Source: Halarsenatibacter sp964630835 (GTDB taxonomy: Bacteria; Bacillota; Halanaerobiia; Halanaerobiales; Halarsenatibacteraceae). Taken from it: 17,359 nucleotides of DNA. Position numbers and translations under genes: made by a program. The stretch is taken from NCBI GenBank assembly GCA_964630835.1, contig CAZVZM010000040.1:1-17359 (forward strand), read 5' to 3'. The notes under the pieces were generated by a model that was not told the DNA's origin, ran no database searches, and saw only the letters and a list, made by a program, of their open reading frames with translations. This document shows, piece after piece, positions 5,862 to 11,769 of the stretch (positions are counted from its first letter, which is position 1; each line of letters opens with the position of its first letter).

Positions 5862-7643
5862 TTAATCCTCTTTTACCTTTATATTTAGCTCTTCAAGCTG
5901 CTCCCTTTCTACTTCCGAAGGAGCTCCGGTCAAAGGGGAAGTAGCCTGCTGTGTTTTTGGAAAAGCAATTACATCCCTGATTGAATCTCTGCCGGTAAGA
6001 AGCATTACAATCCTGTCAAGCCCAAAAGCTATACCACCGTGAGGAGGAGTCCCATAGCTCAGAGCATCCAGCATGAAACCAAATTTCTTTCTAGCCTCTT
6101 CTTCGTTAAAACCAAGCATTGAAAACACCTGCATCTGCAGTTCAGGATCATTGATCCGCACAGATCCCCCGCCAACCTCCTCTCCATTCACCACCATATC
6201 ATAGGCATTAGCTCTGGCTTTACCGGGATTTTCAATAAGCAATTTTTCTTCTCCCGGCAGAGGGGCAGTAAAAGGATGATGTTCGGCTTCAAGTCTTTCC
6301 TCTTCCTCATTATATGTAAACATGGGAAAGTCCACCACCCAGAGAAATTCAAAACTATCTTCCGGTATCATATTAAATTCCCTGGCAAGCTTTAACCTAA
6401 GATCTCCCAAACAGCTAACCGCGGTATTAAATTGATCTGCAACGACAAAAATTATATCTCCTTTTTCGGCATCCATCGCTCTTCTCATCTCTTCAATTTC
6501 TTTATCCTGCAAAAATTTTGCTACAGGCGATCTGACCTCATTATTTTCAATAACAAACCAGATTAATCCTGCAGCACCTCTTTTTCTGACAAAATCCTCG
6601 TATTTATCAAGCTTGCTGCGACTGAGATCTGATCCACCGGGTAGTTTAATGGCTCGAACTGTGCCACCATCAGCTATAGTGCTCCTAAAAACCCGAAATT
6701 CGCTGTCTGAAAATATCCCGGAAACATCTCTTATTTTCATATCAAATCTGGTATCAGGACTGTCGGAACCGTATTTACTCATAGCTTCCTGATAGGTCAT
6801 ACGGGGAAAGTTACCAGGAACTTCAATATCATTCAGCTTAAAAATCTCTCCAATCATGTCCTCCATCTCATTCATAAAATTTTCTACCTCTATAAAAGAT
6901 GTTTCAATATCAATCTGGGTAAATTCTGGCTGCCTGTTGGCTCTTAAATCCTCATCCCTAAAACATCGGGCCAGTTGAAAATATTTTTCCACTCCCCCGG
7001 ACATAAGCAGCTGTTTGAAAAGCTGAGGAGATTGTGGCAGAGCATAAAACCTGCCACTATGTAGTCTGCTGGGTACAAGGTAATCTCTGGCTCCTTCAGG
7101 TGTGCTCTTTGTAAGTATGGGAGTCTCTACCTCCCAGTAGCCTTTTCGGGCCAGAAAATTCCGGGTCTTCTGCATAACACGGTGTTTGGCTTTAAGGGCC
7201 TCAAGCATGCGAGGGCGCCGCAAATCCAGATACCTGTAGTTAAGACGCACATCCTCTTTAACCCGGGAGCTGTCGTCAACTGTAAAAGGAGGTGTCTCAG
7301 CTCGGGATATTATATCCAATTTTGCAGCTTCCAGCTCCACTTTGCCAGTCTTCAATTCGGGATTTATATTTTCGTCGGGCCTTCTATTAACTGTGCCTTT
7401 CACTGCAATAACATCCTCAGGCCTCAACTCTTCAGCTTTATCAAAAAGAGTTTTATCTTCCGATTCATCAAAGACAACCTGAAGAATTCCGGATCGGTCC
7501 CTCACATCTACAAACAGCAAAGAACCATGGTCTCTTGTTCGCTGCACCCAGCCGTTGACATTAGCATTTTTTTCTGCCATACTTTCATCCAGTTCCTCGC
7601 AAAGATGTGTTCTGTGCTCATATCCTGAATTTTTCAACTCCAT
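5862..7643 (-). CDS. aspS: Aspartyl-tRNA synthetase (bacterial type)
   Basis: Class II synthetase charging tRNA-Asp. In 593 aa: an N-terminal OB-fold anticodon-binding domain (about 26-115; GWVQRTRDHGS at 31-41), motif 1 region near 155-185, motif 2 FRDEDLRANRQPEFTQ (228-243), the bacterial GAD insertion domain (about 300-425), and motif 3 GIAFGLDRIVMLL (537-549), followed by DVIAFPKTQQATSPL. His39 occupies the OB-fold site that is Leu in discriminating E. coli AspRS and His in the non-discriminating Pseudomonas enzyme, so Asp-tRNA-Asn formation is possible (inference). ATG at 7643; its GAGGTGA SD overlaps the hisS stop (TGA 7661-7659) with rather long spacing of about 11 nt. Cotranscribed with hisS, a pairing common in Firmicutes. 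Confidence 0.97.
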   Translation of the reverse strand: MELKNSGYEHRTHLCEELDESMAEKNANVNGWVQRTRDHGSLLFVDVRDRSGILQVVFDESEDKTLFDKAEELRPEDVIAVKGTVNRRPDENINPELKTGKVELEAAKLDIISRAETPPFTVDDSSRVKEDVRLNYRYLDLRRPRMLEALKAKHRVMQKTRNFLARKGYWEVETPILTKSTPEGARDYLVPSRLHSGRFYALPQSPQLFKQLLMSGGVEKYFQLARCFRDEDLRANRQPEFTQIDIETSFIEVENFMNEMEDMIGEIFKLNDIEVPGNFPRMTYQEAMSKYGSDSPDTRFDMKIRDVSGIFSDSEFRVFRSTIADGGTVRAIKLPGGSDLSRSKLDKYEDFVRKRGAAGLIWFVIENNEVRSPVAKFLQDKEIEEMRRAMDAEKGDIIFVVADQFNTAVSCLGDLRLKLAREFNMIPEDSFEFLWVVDFPMFTYNEEEERLEAEHHPFTAPLPGEEKLLIENPGKARANAYDMVVNGEEVGGGSVRINDPELQMQVFSMLGFNEEEARKKFGFMLDALSYGTPPHGGIAFGLDRIVMLLTGRDSIRDVIAFPKTQQATSPLTGAPSEVEREQLEELNIKVKED

Positions 7644-7658
7644 TATTGCCGGTTCACC

Positions 7659-8915
7659 TCAGACTTGATTTATTTTTTTGTTTATATAGTCAACTGCTCT
7701 GTCAACCTTTACCATCGTCTCTTCTCCTGATGACATATCTCTAATAGTGAATTCTCCCTTATCTAATTCTTCCTCTCCAATTATTATGCTGTATCCGGCA
7801 TCTTTTCTGTCAGCATCCTTCATTTGACTGCCAACACTGCGGCCTAAATAATCGGTCTCAACCGAAAAACCTGAGCTGCGCAGCCGGCGAAGTACTGTGC
7901 GCGAAAATTTTTCCGCTTTCTCACCAATAGTTATAATATAAACATCAAGAGAAGAGGTAAACATCTCATCTTTTTCCTGAAGCAACAGCATCAGACGCTC
8001 CAATCCCAGAGCCCAACCAGAACCTGGCACATCCCTATCGCCAATTTCTTTCACCAGACCGTTATAGCGTCCTCCAGAAAATATTGCATCCTGTGCACCC
8101 AGACTATCGGATTTCACTTCAAAAACTGTATTAGTATAATAGTCCAGGCCGCGGACCAGCCGGGGGACTAATTCGTACTCAAGTTTCATGTTATCAAGAT
8201 AATCTCTTACGCTTTTAAAATGCCTTCTGCAATCATCACATATGTAGTCCAGAGTCTGCGGGGCTTCCTCAATAATTTCAGTGCAGTCATCACAATCCAG
8301 TATCCGCAGGGGGTTTTTCTCCAGTCTTCGCTTACAATCGCTGCAGAGTTTGTCTCTGTGAGTCTCCATGTGTGCGCTTAACTCTTCTACATATTCCGGC
8401 CGACATTCAGGGCATCCAATGCTGTTTAACTCCACATAAAATTCAGAAAGACCCAGCTCCTCTAAAAAGTCTATTCCCATCACTATCAATTCCCCATCGA
8501 CTGCGGGATTATTTGTACCAAGAACCTCCACTCCAAATTGATGAAACTGACGGTATCTACCGGATTGAGGTCGCTCATATCGAAACATCGGCCCCAGATA
8601 ATAAAATTTGGTGGGCTGCACCCCACCATAGAGATTGTTCTCCAGAAATGATCTCACTACAGAAGCCGTCATTTCAGGTCTCAGAGTTACACTGCGGCCT
8701 CCTCGATCCTCAAAAGTATACATCTCCTTTTCTACAATATCAGTAGCTTCCCCAATACCCCGCCTGAAAAGCTCTGTGTATTCAAAAATGGGCGTGCGAA
8801 GTTCTCGGTAATTGTATCTGCGGCTGATTTTTCTGGCTGTTTTTTCCACCTGCTCCCATTTAAAAGAAGCGGGAGGCAGGATATCCTGCGTCCCGCGAGG
8901 AGAGTTTATGGCCAT
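7659..8915 (-). CDS. hisS: Histidyl-tRNA synthetase
   Basis: Class II synthetase charging tRNA-His; 418 aa, normal length. Visible are the N-terminal PRGTQDILP, motif 1 region to about 60, TLRPEMT (77-83), motif 2 FRYERPQSGRYRQFHQFG (111-128), the histidine-binding signature LVRGLDYYTNTVFE (253-266), GGRYNGL (281-287), motif 3 GWALGLERLMLLL (300-312) and a C-terminal anticodon-binding domain from about 325. Four CxxC pairs (168/171, 191/194, 208/211, 226/229) lie in the insertion before the second signature and could bind zinc; such pairs are seen in other anaerobic Firmicutes. ATG at 8915 follows AAAGGTGAT. It sits 24 nt behind the chaperone-like gene, so no T-box leader can fit here. Confidence 0.97.
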   Translation of the reverse strand: MAINSPRGTQDILPPASFKWEQVEKTARKISRRYNYRELRTPIFEYTELFRRGIGEATDIVEKEMYTFEDRGGRSVTLRPEMTASVVRSFLENNLYGGVQPTKFYYLGPMFRYERPQSGRYRQFHQFGVEVLGTNNPAVDGELIVMGIDFLEELGLSEFYVELNSIGCPECRPEYVEELSAHMETHRDKLCSDCKRRLEKNPLRILDCDDCTEIIEEAPQTLDYICDDCRRHFKSVRDYLDNMKLEYELVPRLVRGLDYYTNTVFEVKSDSLGAQDAIFSGGRYNGLVKEIGDRDVPGSGWALGLERLMLLLQEKDEMFTSSLDVYIITIGEKAEKFSRTVLRRLRSSGFSVETDYLGRSVGSQMKDADRKDAGYSIIIGEEELDKGEFTIRDMSSGEETMVKVDRAVDYINKKINQV

Positions 8916-8939
8916 ATTATTATCACCTTTTCCTCAATA

Positions 8940-10148
8940 TTATTGTATCGGCTCTTCTTCCTCGGGCTCGACCTCTATTTCATCAGGATCAACCTCTTCA
9001 ATATCTTCTTCCGGGGCGCCTTCCGGGGCGATTTGCTGCCGTTCCTGCTGAAGCTCCATAAATCTATCCATCTCTTCCTGAGCCCTCTCATCTTCTCCAA
9101 TAGATCTAAAAGCTGCATTTAATTCATAGCGAGCCATTAAATTTCTGCCGGCGTACTCAGAAGCCTGCTCGTATTTTTCCACAGCTTCTTCTTCATTATC
9201 TACAGCAGCCAGCATTTCGCCCTGCTCAAATAAAATCTCCCACTGTTCGGGATGTTCTTCCTCAGCTTCCTCCAGAACTGACAGAGCCTCATCTTCCTCA
9301 CCCATCTCCTTGTGAGAGCGGGCTTTATATATAAACAGAGAGGGATCCCTGCTTACTCTCATAGCCTCTTCAAAAGCATTGAGAGCCTGAGTATATTCTT
9401 CTTCAGCAAAATAATTCATAGCCTCCATTTTCGAATCATTAATAACTATATCAGCTTCAGCCCTGGCTTCTTCCAGCCACTGCTGCATATATTCGTCCTG
9501 CTTTTCGTCCAAAAGCTCTTCGCGAATATTTTCTGTTATTTCCTCTCTCTCCTCTTCATCATGTTCCTGCTGCTCATCCTCATCATATCTGGACTCATAT
9601 TCATCTAAGACCGCCTCATCCGACACCTCAGCCTCTGCTCTTATCTCTTCCATAACTTCTTCCAGCATGTTTTGCTGCCGCAGAGATTGTTCAATATCAT
9701 CCTGCAGGTCGGAAAGAGTAAGATTTTGCTGCGCCAGTACTGATTCCAGCTCTTCAAGCTCCATATTATTTTGCTCTAATATATTATCAATTATATCGTC
9801 TATCTCTTCAGGACTCACTTCTGGATCAAGTTCTCTTGTTCGCGCTTCACTCAATAGAAGAGCTTCATCAATTATCGAATTCAGCACATTTTGTTCAAAA
9901 GAAAGCATCTGTGCCCGCGTGAAATTAGCGGTCTGATGGGCATAATTTTGCAGAACTTCATTAAATCTCATTCGGGTTATCTCCTGTCCGTTAACTTCTA
10001 CCAGCACGTCATCAATCTCTTCCTGTTCTGCAGGTCCTCCATCACCACCTGTAAAGGCACCATATCCCATATAACCTCCGCCGATAGCAAAAGATACCAC
10101 AACGATATACACAATAACTTTGCTCAAGCTACGCATCTTCTCAAACAT
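8940..10148 (-). CDS. Membrane-anchored SurA/PpiD-like chaperone core fused to TPR domain, no parvulin
   Basis: A 402-aa acidic protein. Residues 1-10 are short and basic (cytoplasmic), 11-30 form one hydrophobic anchor, and the rest is probably extracytoplasmic. This is the PpiD topology. Residues 48-185 match a SurA N-terminal chaperone domain (VEVNGQEITRMRFNEVLQNY, then paired helices). Where SurA, PrsA and PpiD carry the parvulin isomerase there is only a stretch of about 20 Asp/Glu/Gln-rich residues (185-205). The closing helix EEITENIREELLDEKQ...WLEEARAEADI (202-234) follows directly. Residues 240-370 hold about four TPR-like helical pairs (NYFAEEEYTQALNAFEEAM; KEMGEEDEALSVLEEA; EEAVEKYEQASEYA). 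The tail from 371 is Pro/Glu-rich. Likely role: non-catalytic chaperone or envelope scaffold (inference). ATG 10148 has AAAGGAG at about 11 nt. First gene of a unit with hisS and aspS, with its own promoter. Confidence 0.85.
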   Translation of the reverse strand: MFEKMRSLSKVIVYIVVVSFAIGGGYMGYGAFTGGDGGPAEQEEIDDVLVEVNGQEITRMRFNEVLQNYAHQTANFTRAQMLSFEQNVLNSIIDEALLLSEARTRELDPEVSPEEIDDIIDNILEQNNMELEELESVLAQQNLTLSDLQDDIEQSLRQQNMLEEVMEEIRAEAEVSDEAVLDEYESRYDEDEQQEHDEEEREEITENIREELLDEKQDEYMQQWLEEARAEADIVINDSKMEAMNYFAEEEYTQALNAFEEAMRVSRDPSLFIYKARSHKEMGEEDEALSVLEEAEEEHPEQWEILFEQGEMLAAVDNEEEAVEKYEQASEYAGRNLMARYELNAAFRSIGEDERAQEEMDRFMELQQERQQIAPEGAPEEDIEEVDPDEIEVEPEEEEPIQ

Positions 10149-10167
10149 AAAATATTACACTCCTTTA

Positions 10168-10184
10168 AAACCTTTCTAAGGTTT
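10168..10184 (-). repeat. Leader hairpin next to the SD of the chaperone-like gene
   Basis: In the mRNA, AAACCTT-AGA-AAGGTTT forms a perfect 7-bp stem with a 3-nt loop. One nt later comes the SD AAAGGAG. It lies wholly in the 5' leader (start near 10216). There is no long U-run, so it is unlikely to be a terminator. It might affect ribosome access or mRNA stability. Confidence 0.55.
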
Positions 10185-10222
10185 AGATCTTCTATAGTGC
10201 TGACAATTTATCACCTGTTATA

Positions 10223-10251
10223 ATTTTATCTCAGGAAAGACCTTATGTCAA
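10223..10251 (-). promoter_or_regulatory. Promoter of the chaperone-TPR/hisS/aspS unit
   Basis: Minus strand: perfect -35 TTGACA (10251-10246), 17-nt spacer, -10 TAAAAT (10228-10223). Predicted start near 10216, leader about 68 nt. A perfect palindrome lies 2 nt upstream of the -35 box. Confidence 0.85.
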
Positions 10252-10253
10252 TT

Positions 10254-10267
10254 CTTACAAATGTAAG
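10254..10267. promoter_or_regulatory. Perfect 14-bp palindrome upstream of the -35 box
   Basis: CTTACA-AA-TGTAAG: two perfect 6-bp arms around a 2-nt centre. It sits between the TGA stop of the metallo-hydrolase (10270-10268) and the -35 hexamer of the next promoter, about 38 to 51 nt before the predicted start. This position suits an activator or upstream repressor site. I cannot match it to a known regulator. Confidence 0.45.
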
Positions 10268-10897
10268 TCAGTATATCTGGGGATAAACTCTCTTAAAAAA
10301 AGTATTCAGATCAGTTGGCTCCCCATGTCCGGGGTATACTTTCACATCTGAGGGAAAAATTTCTCTGATTCTTAGCAAAGATTTTTTTAGATCGCTCCCG
10401 CTGCTGCGGGGCAGATCAGTCCTGCCAACTCCTCCCCGAAATATAGTGTCACCGCTGAACAAAATTTTTTCTGAAGGAGCGTAAATCACGATCCCTCCGG
10501 GACTATGTCCGGGAGTATGATAAATTTCCAGGGATTTTCCGGAGAGGTCAATTCTGTCTTCATCTTTTAGCTGTCGATCTGCTTTCGGACTCACTATTTC
10601 CCTGCCCAGCATAGATGAAGAATTAATTTCAGGATTAACAAGCGCTTCGGAGTCCTCTTCGTGAATTGCGATGGGAATATCAAGCTCTCTGGAGATCTCT
10701 TCGTTAGCCCCAATGTGATCAAAATGGCCGTGAGTATTAATTATATATCTATAATCGTGTTTATCAGGATCTATATGATTTAAGATACGATCCGCTTCTT
10801 CCTTGCTGCCTGGATCAATTATAAGCCCTTCATTATTTTCATGCACCACATAACAGTTGGTAGCATTTAATCCTAACTGAAGTCTATTAACCTGCAA
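10268..10897 (-). CDS. Metallo-beta-lactamase fold hydrolase, glyoxalase II-like
   Basis: A dinuclear-metal hydrolase of the glyoxalase II / YcbL-like group, cytoplasmic; the true substrate cannot be read from sequence. From the chosen start (209 aa): TNCYVV (13-18), the metal motif THGHFDH (55-61; His56, His58, Asp60, His61), His131 in TPGHSPGG, the bridging Asp150 in FSGDTIF and His191 in YPGHGEP. All expected ligands are present. The long C-terminal substrate domain of true glyoxalase II is absent. The longest frame begins with a TTG at 10990 that lies in the -35 box of the gene's own promoter. The TTG at 10897, nine nt after GGAGGG (10912-10907), gives the usual start MQVNRLQLG. It occupies the place where B. 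subtilis has yrvJ. Confidence 0.9.
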   Translation of the reverse strand: MQVNRLQLGLNATNCYVVHENNEGLIIDPGSKEEADRILNHIDPDKHDYRYIINTHGHFDHIGANEEISRELDIPIAIHEEDSEALVNPEINSSSMLGREIVSPKADRQLKDEDRIDLSGKSLEIYHTPGHSPGGIVIYAPSEKILFSGDTIFRGGVGRTDLPRSSGSDLKKSLLRIREIFPSDVKVYPGHGEPTDLNTFFKRVYPQIY

Positions 10898-10960
10898 TCG
10901 CCAGATCCCTCCATAATTATATTTTATGATTCTCCTCCAAACTGTTTTTAAAAAAATGCA

Positions 10961-10990
10961 ATTATATATTGGAAGACCATACCTTTTCAA
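10961..10990 (-). promoter_or_regulatory. Promoter of the metallo-hydrolase gene
   Basis: Minus strand: -35 TTGAAA (10990-10985), 18-nt spacer, perfect -10 TATAAT (10966-10961); a TATATA alternative has 16-nt spacing. Predicted start near 10954, leader about 56 nt containing two SD-like sequences. It lies in the 193-bp gap after dtd. Confidence 0.75.
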
Positions 10991-11090
10991 GGCTCGTTGA
11001 TGGTAGCATTAATGTTCCGCTTACTAAGATTTTTCTATTATAAAAACGAAATCTTCAGCAGCAGAAAACTTTCCAGAAGCAAGCTTTCAG

Positions 11091-11540
11091 TTAAAAATTC
11101 TTTTTGCTGTCAAGCATTAAGGTCACCGGACCATCGTTGCTTAATTCCACTTCCATATATTCTTTAAACTCCCCACAATCATACTCGAGATCAGTCTTTC
11201 CCAGTTTCTCAATAAAATAATCGTACAGCTTTTCTGCCCTGTCAGGTTGAGCAGCGTCTCCATATCCCGGTCTCCTGCCCTGTCGGCAATCCCCATATAG
11301 AGTAAATTGAGATATAACCATTAATTCTTTATTTAAATCGCGAGCAGACAGATTCATTTTGCCATCTTCATCGGCAAATATCCTCAGATTTATTATTTTA
11401 TCCAAAAGATAATCTGCATCCTCATTGCTGTCATCTTCGCCCACAGCCAGCAGGACACATAGACCATCTGAAATGCTGCCGCTTAACTCACCATCTATAT
11501 AAACCCGACAGTAATTAACACGCTGAACAACCGCCCGCAT
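11091..11540 (-). CDS. dtd: D-aminoacyl-tRNA deacylase
   Basis: Dtd hydrolyses D-aminoacyl-tRNAs (and mischarged glycine on tRNA-Ala), protecting translation from D-amino acids. The 149-aa length is typical. Visible are the N-terminal MRAVVQRV, the active-site motif SQFTLYGD (77-84) followed by CRQGRRPGY, and the cis-proline motif NDGPVTL (135-141, Gly137-Pro138), which gives chirality rejection. ATG at 11540 has a strong AGGAGG six nt upstream. It follows rel as in Bacillus and many Clostridia, but here across a 229-bp gap instead of closely. I see no convincing promoter or terminator in that gap. Confidence 0.97.
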   Translation of the reverse strand: MRAVVQRVNYCRVYIDGELSGSISDGLCVLLAVGEDDSNEDADYLLDKIINLRIFADEDGKMNLSARDLNKELMVISQFTLYGDCRQGRRPGYGDAAQPDRAEKLYDYFIEKLGKTDLEYDCGEFKEYMEVELSNDGPVTLMLDSKKNF

Positions 11541-11769
11541 AATTTGCCTCCTAATTCAATAAAATGTGGAAGTTATGAGGCTCCATTCGCGTGAAATTTT
11601 CCCTCTGCTTCGACTTTATTTTGGGCTATGGATTTGATGTGGGTTTCGAAAAATTTCCTGTGTCAGTTCTCTTCTTAGCTTCCTATAATAAGAGGTGAGC
11701 AGCTATCGCTTTACAGGCATATGTCGTAAATTTCACCAGCGGTTATGGAGAAGATCCTGAAATTTAAAT
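11541..11769. other. 229-bp gap between rel and dtd with no recognisable gene
   Basis: Apart from the dtd SD and a perfect AAATTTAAATTT palindrome (11760-11771) that spans the rel stop codon, I find no supported promoter, terminator, RNA gene or conserved ORF. A 9-bp inverted pair GTGAAATTT (11591-11599) / AAATTTCAC (11728-11736) is too far apart and too short to interpret. Base composition resembles nearby coding DNA more than the AT-rich promoter gaps, so it could be a decayed gene remnant. Confidence 0.5.

Noticed and set aside
8916..8939. T-box riboswitch upstream of hisS
   Set aside because: Only 24 nt separate hisS from the preceding gene, far too little for a T-box, and no T-box core is seen in the 119-bp gap further upstream.
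9667..9936. Plus-strand Cys/Ser-rich ORF opposite the chaperone-TPR gene
   Set aside because: It is the complement of Glu/Asp/Leu-rich helices; composition alone explains it.
11019..11061. Inverted repeat AAGATTT/AAATCTT after dtd as a terminator
   Set aside because: The stem is AT-only apart from one pair, the loop is long and no U-run follows.
11694..11759. Plus-strand GTG-initiated 21-codon ORF in the rel-dtd gap, behind a TATAAT
   Set aside because: The TATAAT has no -35 at the right distance, the SD is too close, and the peptide shows no recognisable feature.
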